Shown here in pieces: positions 10,920 to 23,583 of a stretch of 64,000 nt of DNA. The notes beneath the pieces were generated by a model, which saw only the letters and a list, made by a program, of their open reading frames with translations, searched no databases and was not told the origin of the DNA. The stretch is from positions 1,864,467-1,928,466 of the forward strand of contig NC_067113.1 of NCBI RefSeq assembly GCF_021347895.1. The letters run 5' to 3'. A program made the position numbers and the translations under genes. Numbering within the stretch: position 1 is the stretch's first letter; the number at the start of each line of letters is the position of its first letter. This stretch comes from Acanthochromis polyacanthus. Its lineage: Eukaryota; Chordata; Actinopteri; Pomacentridae.

Positions 10920-12408
10920 GAGACTGAGTTGTAGAGAGGCATGCCATTCCCTCTGGGCTGCGTTTAGTGGGACAGCCATTCACACTACAACAAGACAACG
11001 ATCCAAAGCACACCTCCAAACTGTGTCAGAGGTATTTTGTCACCCGCCGAGTGGGTTTGTTTGGATTTAAAAGGGAAAATGACCAGATTAATAATATTGC
11101 AAAGGTTTTGTACTAGGTTCTCAACGATCGGGTGGAGCACCTTGTCAGCAACGGTAATACACAGAGGGCGAGAAAACCAGATGCCGGTGGCAAACAATCA
11201 TTTAATCACAAGATGAATTCTTCTCATACAGTACAGTTCAAACTCCTACGTTACCCTCCTCGGGCCTACAACCAGCAGGGGAAACAGTCCAACACAACCT
11301 CAGGGTCTCAATTAAAACTGCTAAAAGCTAAAATCCTTGTTCAAGTCCACCCTTTAAGTCGTTCCAGGGGTGGTAGGATACGGAGCACATGGTTCAGCAG
11401 TCCTGGGGTTCAGCCCTCATCTTCCTCAGCCTGGCTCGTGTCCGGGGGAAACCACCTGCAAGACACAGACCCACTGCCAGTATGGAAGCCTCTTATCATC
11501 AACCCACTCCAGGGGACATAGCCACACCAGAACATTACTGGAAAGCCCCAAAGGGATACTTACACCCGAGGCAGAGCTAACCGCCCTGCCACTGCGAGTA
11601 TGTCGCGTTGTAACGTTCTGGTTTCCTCTCGGCTTCATCTCAGCGTTACCCACTGCCTCCGTCTTCAAACTCATGCTCCGTCCACTTGTCCACCCCTTCC
11701 AGGTTTCCTTTCAAGCTCACATTGTTAACTCACATCATCCCGAGTCGTTCCAGGCGCCCTCTCGTTCCAGGTGCCCTCTTGTTCCAGGCGCGCTGTCCTT
11801 CCCATCCTCTCCGGACGCGCTCTCCCGCCAGACGCTCTCCGTTGTTGTCCTCCGCAGCTCATATATAGTTCTCTCCACCGCCTTGAAGCCTCTATCCTTG
11901 CCGCCCATTGGCTCCTGTAGGGAGGAAGGGAGAACCTGGCAGGTGCAATCTATTGCCTCGTCAGAGGCGTTCACGGGCAGTGGGACACTCCAAAATCAGA
12001 AAAAACTCAAATCACCAATAATCAACACATGCAATACAGCTGAAAACAAACAATTCAAACTACAAACACATGCAACACATGCAAAATAAATATCTAAATA
12101 AACAATAAAACCCGTCCCCACTGCAGTGTAACAATCTGGCCAAGAAAGAAGAGGAGGGGAAGCTAAGAATTATGACTTGGCCAGCTCAATCCAAAGACCT
12201 TAACCCCATCGAACTTGCATGGGATGAACTGGACAGAAACGTCAAGAACAAGCAACCAACAAGTGCTGCAAACCTTTATGAGATGTTGGTAGAAGAATGG
12301 GAGGAAATTTCAAGTGATTATCTCATGTCACTGATGGCAAGAACGCCTCAAATTTGTCAAGCAGTTATCAAAGCTAAAGGAGGCTATTTTGATGGGTCAC
12401 AGATTTAG
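10920..12408 (+). pseudogene. Tc1-like transposase split by an insertion
   Basis: The first part ends in LQQDNDPKHTSKLCQRYF (second catalytic Asp). The second part starts with ...KKEEEGKLRIMTWPAQ and contains KDLNPIELAWDELD (third catalytic acid) and the usual AVIKAKGGYFD ending, with a stop at 12406-12408. The N-terminal DNA-binding part and the first catalytic Asp are not recognisable. The gene was inactive at the latest when the insert arrived. Confidence 0.85.
11038..12133 (-). mobile_element. Probable solo LTR inside the Tc1 element
   Basis: Read on the minus strand it begins TGTTACACTGCAGTGGGG and ends GGCGGGTGACA, the TG...CA form of a Ty3/gypsy-type LTR, and it cleanly separates two halves of a transposase. 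Length is 1,096 bp. The 5-bp flanks (TATTT and ATCTG) do not match, so the usual target duplication is missing or mutated. Long frames inside it have no known domains and are chance. Confidence 0.6.
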
Positions 12409-12619
12409 ACAGTTTATTAACAGTATTATATGCTAAATGCTTCAATTTTGTTTTCACTGTTCTTATCTATAGTTCTACTGTGACTAAATTTGGCTCATAA
12501 TGCAGGTAATATGAACCAATCACAGAACAATTAGGGGCGAGTCCAAACTTTTGCCTGGTAGAGTATGTATGAGAGAGCAGCAGGAGAATATTGTAATTTT
12601 GACTGAATATTGTAGTTTA

Positions 12620-12872
12620 GTAGCCAAGCCACGCTAGACAACCCACGGCAACGAATTTAATTCTCTGCCAGGGTGGGTGTAGTTACCCTCCATAAGGCTC
12701 GAGGCTGGATTCTCCTAAAACTGCCCGGACGAATCACCATGAAGTGTAGAGTCAGAAGGCGGGCGTAACTAAGTGACGACAGAGGCGCGACGATTCTGAC
12801 AGAAACAACCGGAAACAACTAGCCAAGCCGTGCTAGACAACCCACGGCAACAAATTTAATTCTCTGCCAGGG
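12620..12872. repeat. Duplicated 53-bp block
   Basis: A block starting TAGCCAAGCC and ending TTCTCTGCCAGGGT occurs at 12620-12673 and again at 12820-12872 with about three differences, 200 bp apart. The DNA around it (12570-13170) has no gene I can recognise. Confidence 0.9.
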
Positions 12873-13171
12873 TCGACAACAAAAACGACAACAGTCGTTG
12901 AGCTCCATTAGCACCGACTCTGAATAATCTTTCTGTTAACATGTCTGTAATATACTTGAGCTTCACCCATTGACTGTATAAATAAGGCTTCACCGAACTA
13001 CGGCATCCTCTGATTTCTGGCGCTCTTGGAGCCTATTCGTTGCGCTGATTGGTTGTATACCTACCCAATTGCTGCAGAGGGATTTGATAGACAATCTTTT
13101 AGCCTGCCTCCCTCCCTGTCGAGCGTGCCTAGACCCTTGTGCCTTCAGAACATGGGTCTAGCAGGGCTAGG

Positions 13172-14256
13172 CTAGTAGTTTAGTACAGATACTACAGCTT
13201 AGGCTGAATACTGTAGTTTAGATTAAATACTACCATTTAAGCTGAGTACTGTAGTTTAGGCTGAATACTATATGTTAGGCTAAATATTATAATTTAGGCT
13301 GAATACTTTAGGTTAAACTAAATACTTCAGTTTCGGATAAATATTGTCATTTAGGCTGAATACTGTAAATTTGCCTGAATACTATAGGTTAGGCTAAATA
13401 CTACCATTTAAGCTGAATACTGTGGTTTTGACTAGATACTGTAGGTTAGGCTGAATACTTTCATTTAGGCTGAATACTGTTGCTTAGACTGAAAACTTTA
13501 ATTTAGGCTAAATACTGTAGTTTATGCTGAATACTGTAATTTAGGCTAAATACTGTAGTTTTCACTGAATATTGCAGTTTAAGCTGAATGCTGTAGTTTA
13601 GACTGAATACTGTAGTTTAAACTGAATATTGTAGTTTTGACTAAATATTGCAGTTTAAGCTGAATACTGTAGTTTTGACTGATTATTGCAGTTTAGGCTG
13701 AATATTGTTGTTTATGCTGAATATTGTAGTTTTGATTGAATACTGCAGTTTAAACTGAATATTGTAGTTTAGGCTGAATATTGAACTTTAAGCTGAATAC
13801 TATAGCTTAGACTGAATACTCCAATTTAAGCTGAATATTGTATTTTTGACTGAAAAGTGCAGTTTAAGCTAAATATTGTAGTTTTGACTGAATACTGCAA
13901 TTAAAGCTGAATACTATAGTTTAGACTGAACACTGAAATTCAAGCTAAATATTGTACTTTTGACTGTAAACTGCAATTTAATATTGTAGTTTATCCTGAA
14001 TATTGTGGTTTAGGGTGAATACTGTAGTATAATATTGCAGTTTAGACTGAATATTGTAGATTAAGGGTTTTTTTTTTTAATTTTGGCTGAATATTGTAGT
14101 TTAAGCTGAACAATGTAGTTTAGACTGAATACTATATTTGAGGCTGAATAGCTTACCCTGAATACTGTAGCTTAAGCTAAATACTGTAGTTTAAGTTGAA
14201 TACTGTAGTTTGAGCTGAATATTGTAATTAAGGCTGAATACTGTAGTTCAGAGAAT
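13172..14256. repeat. 19-bp minisatellite, about 55 copies
   Basis: An array of a diverged 19-base unit with consensus TTTAGGCTGAATACTGTAG. Neighbouring units differ at several positions, and small indels and a T-run near 14070 interrupt the array. All frames contain frequent stops, so it is noncoding. Confidence 0.95.
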
Positions 14257-14281
14257 TTTGTGTTTCTGCAGCTCAGTCTTC

Positions 14282-14650
14282 ACTGATGGCCATCATGGGG
14301 GAGGGGCTCCCACCTCCAGCTGCTGTGCTGCTGTCTCTCCGATCTTCACTTCTGCAGTAACCTGTCCTTCCCCCACCTTTTAGTTTAGCATGTTTGATTA
14401 AGTGATAAATTGTGTAAGTAGTTAAACTTTAAGAGAGGGACTTTACTGTTAACATGCAGATTTGACAGATAATTCAGTGATAATGTGAGTTTCCAGCTCT
14501 GCAGCCAGTAAACAGTGTGTATACATGCTGAGGTGAATGCTGAGGTTGAGGGTGAATATTGTGGGAAGATTTCTGCTGCTGCTTCAGTGGCGGGTGATGG
14601 CCCATCAAGGGGAGAGGCTGCCTCCTGCGCACCTGCACTGCTGATTTCAG
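14282..14650. repeat. Two copies of a GC-rich upstream box
   Basis: The phrase ATGGCCCATCA followed by G-rich sequence and GGGGCTCC occurs near 14282-14312 (diverged) and 14595-14625. The best copy is at 17829-17853, directly between the two divergent genes. From 14650 to 15490 there is no recognisable coding sequence; a GTAAGA donor-like site follows GTGTAAAG near 14810. Confidence 0.6.
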
Positions 14651-15492
14651 GGTGAGGCCCCCCTCCCCCTAGCCTCCATGATCAGAAACGGGGCCTGCAT
14701 GGACATTCGGTGAGGAGCAACCTGCAGGAGTAACGCCAAAGCGGGCACTTGCGGAATTTAAACTTTTTCAGTCAGGAGTGAAAAGCAACTTTCACAAACA
14801 GCGTGTAAAGGTAAGACTGAAAGCTGAGATTTCTGTTTTTAGTAGTCTGTGCTGTTTATGTGGTACTATTTTGCATTGAAGGCTTTCTACTGTTTACATA
14901 TTTAGCAGCTCCGAGTGAATTATGAAGACAGTTTAGCGTAGTCAGGCTTTATTTGTGGAATTCGACTCGATAAAAACTAAACTCTCGGTCAGAGATAACA
15001 GCTATGAAGGTAGTTTTCAACTTTCTTTGTTAGCTCAGACTTTCTGCTTCAAACTAGTCCACACACATAAGAACGTTCAAGGAAAGGAGATGCTTCTATA
15101 TTAACCGGCGCCACTTTTCTACTGTTTACGGTATTTAGTCTTTATTTGAGCTTTAAATAAACCAAAGCCAGTCACAATGTATTGTTATAAGATACTAAAA
15201 TGAATCTTTTTCTCTTCAGCTTCTGCAACCCATTGATGAATTCTTTCTCTTCATGAACTATTTGTCATTGGGTCTGATGCAAAAGGATCTTGTCCATAGA
15301 TTCAAAATAGAAAATGAAGGCATTATCAATCTGTGGGTGTAGTATTCCTTTAACGACTTCATGTTTTTTTTTTATCAAAGAAAAAAGTTTGTGCAATGTT
15401 TGTACTTCAATGTTACAACTGAGACAGTTAAACATCATAAACATTAAAAAACATGGATTAAACAGCATAAAATGGCCACTGTTCATGTCAGT

Positions 15493-17859
15493 TCATTTGC
15501 ACATGGAAAGGTATTTTGACATGTATGTGCAAAAGAAAAACAAATCAATCTTCTGTTTCGTGGCATGCAACATGTCATCATTTCTGTGGATGCGCTGCAC
15601 AAAAATGTCATCATTGGCAAAGATAACAAAGTCACACCATTCAAATCCTGTGATCAGCAACTGCCCCTGGACTTGCCAATAATAGCAATGACTTTCCTTC
15701 AGCTTATGCACACCATGGTCATCTTTGAGGTACTTGCAATCAATGTAACTTTGTGTGTTTGGGCATTTAATTTCTCCAAGACCAAATGATGGCCGCTCGA
15801 GTGGGTCATATACCAGCCCATCAGGTGATGCACCCAACCAAGGTGTATCTGGATGAACTACCAGCCCACACTTGGTTAAGTTCAGGTTTTTCAAAATGGC
15901 ATAGTCCTTTAAGACACTGAATTCCATTTCCAAGCCCCTCTTCATGTGTTCAGTTTGTCGTGTTCCTCGGAAGATTCTTTCTGCCATGTTTTCTGCTTTG
16001 CTTTGACTAACATGGCTGCCTTCCCTGAAATGTGAAGCAGTCACTCTTATCTTCCTGAGTGAATGCCACTCGGGTGTTGCACTCTGTCTCCTGGTTGCCT
16101 CCTCAATAAGGTGAGACTGCGGCAAAGTCACAGACAGTGACGTGAGATGCAACTGTTCTTGGTTTGTCAACACATATGAACAGTCTGTTGGTGCTAGATG
16201 GTAACCCTCCAGTGGCACTCTTGGAAATGGAGGTGCATCCTCATGGATAACAACACTGTCAGATAAAGGTGGTGGATGTTGATAAGAGAGTACACTGCCA
16301 GTTTGTACTTTGCCAGAGATGGAGTCCACAAGTGGTTTGTCAGGTGAGACGTTCATCATGCAGATAAGTGGAAGAGAATCCGGGTTCATGTCAGTGTACG
16401 CAGATCCAGGACTGAGGGTTGAGGGGGCTGGTAACTCACCACTGTAGCCCTTGTACAGTGCAGATCTGGAATGACATTGTAAGAACCATGTTGGATTTTT
16501 ACACACACACAAACAGAACATTGAATTTGATGTTACATACCTAATTCCACTTGCCGAAGTAGCACCTGGTTTGGCCTTCACAACAACCATGGCATCCACA
16601 GGCCCTGGCTTCACTCCCTAGTAGTTGGTGGAAAGAAATAGATGAACTGCAATACAACTGTCAGATGCAAGGGAGAAAATTGTTAAATTTTAAAATGGTA
16701 CAAACCATTCTTGATTTATGCCACCTCTGCTCTGTTTCGATGCATGAAAGGACAGGTGGAACGACAGACATGCCACATTCAGAGTAGTGGGCTGTCTGAT
16801 AAAGTAAAGCAACCAAATGGTTGCACATCCCACACCCTGCCACACAAGAGCAGTAGCTCTTAACCAGCACAACTGGCTGTGAATCAATGAATGTCATCTG
16901 AAAAATAGAGAAGCAAAAATGAATGAATTTTGAAAAAGAAGAGGGTTCAGCAGAGCAACATCTGCTCTGGTCTGTCGTTAATGCCAAGGCCAAAAGAACA
17001 AACGATGACAGGACAGTTTTGAGTTAGAACGTGCAGTTAGCTGAGTATGTGAAATATTTTGTGGAATATTAATTTAGCCTTAAATCAATTAATTTTAAAG
17101 TGTTTATTGCATAATTGTTATATTTTCAGCTAAATTCATGCCAAATCCCACTCAGCTTTCCTATAACTGCCCTGTAACAACTCGTAGATGCCATTGCAAA
17201 GGTAACATCTTTGCCAACAGTCATCAGACCTTACTTATGGTAACATCAAGGGCTGAACTCGTGCTGAACAGAACTTCAAACATGTTCAACAGAACCGTGA
17301 ATGTGACAGAGCATGTCACTTAATCTTGTCCTACTCTCAGCTTGTGTGGCGTCTCTGCTTTCTTCATAGAGCGGTAGCAGTGAGCTCTCACAGAGATCTC
17401 ATTTGTAGCTCTGTCTTTCCCTGATACTTAACAAAACATAATACGGGGAATAAGAGTCATTTCTTGTTATCTGATTTGCCTGAAGTTCACTAGATCATTA
17501 TTAAAAGACAGCGCGGCTGTGACAACCAGCCGAGCTTCCAGTTCGGCTGGCTAAAACTAGCTTAGCAACTTACCTTCAAAATTACACAGGTACGACGAGA
17601 CGTAAAACTTGAAACCTTTTTCAAGTTTGCTCTGTGGTGTTGCGTTGGACGCCTGGACAATTCTCCGCACATCATTCACCGTGATCTTTGGTAACTCCAG
17701 TAAACAACGTGTGTAAACAGACTCCGCCATGACGACTCCGAGCTTGTTTTCATAGTGTTTACGTCCGACTGGAAATGCCTCACCATCCTTACTCGAAGGT
17801 GGAAGTGATTCGTGCATAGAGCTTATTAATGGCCCATCAGGGGGAGGGGCTCCGCCCAC
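15493..17859 (-). CDS. SWIM zinc-finger / YqaJ-type nuclease gene
   Basis: This is a multi-exon gene. Exon 1 holds MAESVYTRCLLELPKITVND (ATG at 17730, with an in-frame upstream ATG at 17859) and ends at a GTAAGT donor after 17574. A SWIM exon (16897-16706) contains CSCVAGCGMCNHLVALLY, a CxCx(n)CxH zinc site. A short exon (about 16618-16538) is followed by the last exon (16468 down to about 15493) with a YqaJ/lambda-exonuclease fold: EWHSLRKIRVTASHF, GLEMEF, GASPDGLV, GEIKCP and YYWQVQGQLLITG. The Glu, Asp, Glu-x-Lys and Gln of the nuclease core are present, and I see no stop in these exons. Expected activity is metal-dependent DNA cleavage or resection. Such genes are numerous in fish and, from memory, YqaJ proteins accompany some ISL2EU-type DNA transposons. 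An exon between exon 1 and the SWIM exon may be missing or unrecognised. Confidence 0.75.
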
Positions 17860-17922
17860 TGCACCTGGACGGCTGCTGCCACTCTGCTACTCAGTTCTAC
17901 TTAGAGGCTCACATGCAAGATA
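17731..17922. promoter_or_regulatory. Shared upstream region of two divergent genes
   Basis: About 190 bp separate the likely start codon of the YqaJ gene (17730, minus) from that of the zinc-finger gene (17923, plus). The segment contains GGGGAGGGGCTCCGCCCA, with a GC box (CCGCCC), and no TATA box is evident. The arrangement suggests a bidirectional promoter. This is inference from position and composition. Confidence 0.5.
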
Positions 17923-20448
17923 ATGGTGACCCACGGGCGAACCCAGGAGAAAGTCCAGCCTAGGAGACAGGTTTCTCAGGAAAGCAAAAGGCGCTGTCAA
18001 CGGAAAGCTACTGAAATGGTAAGTGTGAAGCTGTTTATTTAATGTTAAGCTGTTTAGTTAGCTTTTACATGGTAATTGTATACTAACGGTAACTGACCCT
18101 AGTGTGTGCACAAATTCAGAATGTAAATGTGAGATAGCTTGATTTTCTGAATTAATTTGTAATATACTATGGCCTATGTGAACATTCGATTCAAATTGGC
18201 TGCAGGGTGTCCGTTCAAAAGTGTTATAGGACAGCTACGGCCGACCCTGCTGCAGTTTTCTGGGCGAAGCCAGTTAACTTGGGAAGGAATCACAACGAGA
18301 GATATTAAATAGTCCACACAGCCGCTTCTTATGAAAAACTTTTTTATATTTGTGTGAATTCCTAGATGCTGTTTTATCTGTCTTATTTATCTACCTGCAA
18401 TGCAGAGCAATTTCCTTGTTAAAATGCCTTCATAGGTTAGCTAGATGTGCAAGGAGAGAAGGCTTTGGTCAGCTCCTAAAACGTGTGTGAATTATAGTTC
18501 ATCAGCTGTCTTTAAATAAACTTTGACCATTTCAATTAGATAAGTCACATGTTAAAGTTTACTCTTGGAGCAAAAACATGCAACATGTTTGGCATCCTGA
18601 CTCGTACTTAATCACTCTCCTCCAGGTTAATATTGAGATATTAGAGAGTCATGAGGGAAATCACATGGCAGACCACCTGGTGTGGAGGTGGGGGTGCAAT
18701 CACAGTGCTGTTTCGGGATAGCAGAGCATTGACAGTCTGGGAGAGATAAGAAGTTGTCGCTGTTAAAATCACTTAAATTGTTTAAATCAGCTTGCAAAGG
18801 CATGCTTAATGGAGGTCTGTGAAAAGTTGCCTGTATGTACTAGCTTGTAGACATCACTCCAATTCTTTTGATTTTGCCAATCCCAGAATTTGAGCAGTTT
18901 ACACCTTTCTTTTCAGCTAAATACAGTTATAATTACAGTACAATTAACAATAGAAAATTATCATGCTGACATGTTTCAGACACATATAAAAGTCTCTAAT
19001 GATGACTGTGGACATACCCCCTTGCTCCAAGTGCCCTGTATTGGTAACAGGGTTACCCTCTGTGTAGGAAAGATTTTAGCAATGATTCCAGTTGTTCTAG
19101 CAGTGGACATAATACAGCTAATTAATATAAATATAGAAGTGAAGTTAGTGAAACCTGATTTGCATTTTTCCCAGAGAAAACCCACAATCACACAGGATCA
19201 TCCTGTTGATATTGATTGCTCTCCAGCATGTGGATGAAAAGCAATGAATTTAAATGTTTTTTTTTTTATAGATATACAAGTAAAATGGACTGATTTCCAC
19301 CATGTGGAACACATGCATTTGACACTAATTTAGTATTGGTGGAGACAATAGTTAATGTACAAAGCTTGCTATCTGAATTGATGAATTGTCTGATGACTTA
19401 TTTTGTGGTTTTTCTTTCCTCTTAGGAGGAGGAGTTGGGGAGTGAATCCTCTGAGTCTGAGTGCTCCAGTAAGGAAGCATCAGACTCTGACTACAATCCA
19501 TGCAGTGAGGATAGGCATTCAGCAAGCGCAGAATCATCCAGTGACGGCACTCTCGAAATTGCTCGTCCAAGAGAAGATGAACACAGAGGCAAGATTTCCT
19601 TTCAGAAAGAGAAAAATCCAATAATGTATGTGAAACCTAAATCTAAAAAAAAAAAAAGGATTATTGAAGAAAAACAAAAAACTGTGACCATAAAAATCTG
19701 CACAAAAAGAGAAGATGGTAAACGGTCATGGGACAAAAACCACTGTTGTCTTTACTGTGGAAAGTCAAACATGAAGATGGCAAGGCATTTGCAGAGAAAG
19801 CATATGGATATAAAGGATGTTGCTTATGCTTTCAGCTTGAACAGAGGATCAAAAGAGCATATAGATCTTTTAGAACAACTGTGTAATAAAGGAGATTTCA
19901 GACACACCAGTGAAAGTACTGACAAAAGGCAGGGGAGAAGTTGTGACGTGGAAGCAGCCCTCTTTTGAGGCCTCAATCAAGGATTATTTGCCATGCCAGT
20001 ATTGCTATGGGTTGTTTATTAAGAAAGAGTTATGGAAACATCAGTCATCATGCAGAAGTAAATTGGTCCCTGGGACTGAAAATAATAATAATAATAATAA
20101 TGATAATAATAATAATAAACTTTATTTATAGAGCACCTTTCATGCACAAAATGCAGCCCAAAGTGCTTGAACAAAGTGATATAAAATATAACAGTTAAAA
20201 AAAGAGTAAAACAAGGACTACAACAATTAAAACATAAAACAAGAAAAATGCTAAAACAAAACAATAGCCGTGACAATAAAATCAATCAGAATAAAAAGAC
20301 AAATTAAAGAAATAGGTTTTCAGTTTCTTTTTAAAAATAGCCAAGGATTCTGCCATTCTCAGCTCAGGAGGGAGAGTGTTCCATAATTTAGGGCCATAAA
20401 AAGAAAAAGCAGCTTCGCCCATTCTTTTATGGGACACCTTGGGGACAG

Positions 20449-23400
20449 CTAAAAGACAGGCAGTAGAAGATCTGAGAGGTCTGGTTGGGACATAAGAAGA
20501 AAGGCAGTCACTGATATAAACACCGATGAATTATTAAAAGCTTTGTAGACAAGTAAAAGAACCTTAAAATCAATCCTAAAAGAAACAGGTAACCAGTGCA
20601 GTGATTTGAGTTGAGGACTGATGTGCTCTCTCTTCCTTGTGTTTGTTAAAATCCTGGCAGCCGTATTCTGAATGATTTGTAGTTTTTTAAGTGTTTTTCT
20701 TCGGAAGACTTGTAAAAAGGGAGTTACAATAGTCAAAACAACTTGTGATAAAAGCATGAAAAGTGTTTCAGCATCTTGTTAATTTAAAAAAGGTCTGATT
20801 TTGTCAATGTTTCTGAGATGAAAAAATGATGTTTTGGCAACTCTGTTAAAATGGCAAGTAAAACTAAGATCAGAATCTAAAATCACACCTAGGCTTGTTA
20901 CTTGAGGTCTAATCTGTTGGGACAGACTGCCAAACATTGATTTAATTTTTTTCTTTCTTCAGGAGGACCAACAATTAAAATCTCAGTTTCTACTCATTTA
21001 GTTTAAAAAGTTTTGTTCATCCAGATGTTAATGTATGTAAGACACGCCAAACGACCTTTTTATGGCATTTGGGTCTCCTGATGAAGCGGTGATGTATAAC
21101 TGCATGTCATCAGCATAACAATGATGCTGTACATTGTGTCTGCTGATGATATTTCCTAGAGGAAGCATATATATTGAAAAGAGGATTGGACCAAGGATGC
21201 TCCCCTGAGGTACACCATAGTCTACATCAAAAGTCTTTGATACTGAGTTACCAAAGTTAACAAAGAATTTCCTGTTTGACAGATAAGAATGAAACCAGTC
21301 AAGCACAGTCTCAGAAAGACCCAACCATTTCTCCAGTCGTTCAATTAAAATTGAATGGTCGACGGTGTCAAATGCAGCACTCAAATCAAGCAAAAACAAA
21401 CAGCAACATTGTTTGAGTCAGCTGCAATCCTAAGGTCATTCACAACCTTTAATAAGGCGGTTTCTGTACTGTGGTTTGTGCGGTATCCAGACTGAAACTT
21501 ATCTTGTAGATTATTACTGTTAAGATGGCTAAAAAGTTGATTAAAAACGATTTTCTCTAAAAGTTTTCCAATAAAAGGAAGATTTGAGATAGGCCTGTAA
21601 TTAGCTAGATCACCACTGTCGAGGTCGGGTTTCTTGAGTAAAGGTTTCACCATGGCTACTTTGAAAGCAGCAGGGAAAGTACTGGACTGTAAGGAGGTGT
21701 TTATGATTTTCGAAGTGAAATTGGAAAGACATGAGAAGCCAGATTTAAAAAGTTGAGTTGGAATAGGGTCAAGTGAGCAGGTAGAGGACTTCATTTTTGT
21801 CAGAGTTGCACTAATATCGCTCTCACTCACTAGATTAAAAGATGCCATAGATGGAGGCTCACTAACTGGTAGGTCGCCAATTGCCGATGTGTCTGTGGAT
21901 AGAATACTTGACCTGATGCGATCGATTTTTCCTTTGAAAAATAATGCAAAATCTTCACATTTACTTTCTAAGTTTTGGTCATCCGGGCAGGTTGTTGACC
22001 TTTGATTTAAAAGAGAATTAATTGTGGAGAAGAGGACTTTGGAGTTGTGTTTGTTTTCAATAATGATCTTAGAAAAGTGAGCTCGTCTTGCTCGTTTAAC
22101 CGCATCATTATAAGCAGCGATATAATATTTAAAGATGTCAAAGTGCACATTTAATTTATTTTTTCTCAATTTCCTTTCAGCTCGGCGACAGTTTCTTTTG
22201 AGCTGGCATATAACGTCAGTTTTCCAAGGTATCTTTTGGGTTCTTAGTTTCTTTTTAACTCTTGGAGGGCAGCAGTGTCTCTGGAGGATCTTAGTGATTC
22301 ATTAAAGTCTGACACTAGATCATCAATAAACAGGCATTAGATGGAGAAAAACTGTTCATGATCTCACAAAATCTTGTTACAGCCTCGTCGTCAAGACGTC
22401 TTTTAACAACAGTCTGACAGATAGAAGGTGACACTGACATTCTGATCTCTAAAAATACACAGAAATGGTCAGAAACAGGAACTGGCATAATATTAGAAAC
22501 ACCTATTTCAATACCCTTTGTAAAGACCAGATCAAGTGTATTTCCACAATTGTGAGTGGGCCCTTTGACATGCTGTATAAAACCAAAGCTAGTTAAGAGA
22601 TCTAAAAAATTCCATAGCGTATAGATTAGTTGGTTCGTTAATATGACAGTTAAAATCCCCAAGTACAATTATCCTGTCGTATCTGGTGAGAACAATGGAC
22701 ATAAAATCAGAAATCTCAGATAAGAAGTTAGCGTTGTGTCTAGGCGGTCGATATATAGTTACGGTCAGTATAGACTGCTGAGCCTTAATGAAAAAAGCTA
22801 AGTATTCAAAACTAGAAAATTCACCAAAATTACTTCTCAGGCAGGTGAAATTATTGGAAAAAACACAGGCAACTCCTCCTCTTTTTTCATGACGACTGGT
22901 GAAAAGAAAGTCATAATTTAGGGGAGATGATTCCAACAATTATAGCAGAAGCAGTTGATGAAAGCCAGCACTCAGTTAAAAATAAAAAACTTAGATTATG
23001 CTGTGAAATAAAAATCATTAATATAGAAGCTCTTACTAGAGAGGGACCTTATATTGAGAAGTGCCAATTTTATTAGTTTTGGTTTTGGGCAAACAGGGAT
23101 TGATTGAGGTTTAATTCTTATTAGATGACGCAGGTCCGACCCTCTACCTGACTTGAAAGACCTGTAAGGACGTGACTGTGTATACAAGAAGCCAATTTGT
23201 TTTGGTGTGGTAAGTAAGTCAGGCTGTGATGCGGGATTCATTGATATAGTTGAGTTACGGGATAGCAGAAAAGATTTCAACAGGGACTGTTGGTGGCTGG
23301 GACCAGCGGGGGGGGGGGGGGGGGGGACGCTGTAGGAGGCAATGTCCTTAGAGAACTCTGTAGAGGAAGTAGTAGGCACAGATTTTGTGTGGACCGTAGT

Positions 23401-23583
23401 CAGGAATGTGAAGAAGAAGGAGGAGGTGGTGATGACGTCGGTGATTGTGTTCCGGGCTGACCAGGTGCATATTGATTGTCCATGTGATGTCGGAGAAAGA
23501 AGAAAATGTTTGAGGAGAGCAGCCATGAACCCCAGGGATTTAAATGAACGTTGTCCCGGTAAAAGGCATCCTTGCGCACCCAT
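20449..23583 (-). pseudogene. L2 ORF2: endonuclease and reverse transcriptase
   Basis: Blocks in order on the minus strand are: KLALLNIRSLSSKSF at the start of the apurinic-type endonuclease; IIVLGDFNCHI and VSDHFCVFLEI (endonuclease motifs, about 22700 and 22480); [57 protein letters not shown] (RT active-site YADD, near 21100); and HISPQLKSLHWLPVSFRIDF near 20600. The reading is broken into at least five frames. A run of 19 G at 23308-23326 lies near the ORF1/ORF2 junction. This enzyme performs target-primed reverse transcription; this copy cannot. Confidence 0.9.

Larger units (their letters stand above)
10850..12570 (+). mobile_element. Second Tc1-like element, interrupted
   Basis: Two transposase pieces, 10920-11037 and 12134-12408, read as consecutive parts of one Tc1-like protein once the LTR-like insert at 11038-12133 is ignored. 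After the stop, the sequence up to about 12570 ends with CCAAACTTTTGCCTGGTAGA, a typical Tc1-family terminal-repeat phrase. The left end is not clear. This family differs from the one at 1922-3522. Confidence 0.7.

Noticed and set aside
11370..12089. 239-residue open frame on the plus strand
   Set aside because: It lies within the LTR-like insert, has no known domain, and overlaps several equally long frames on both strands.
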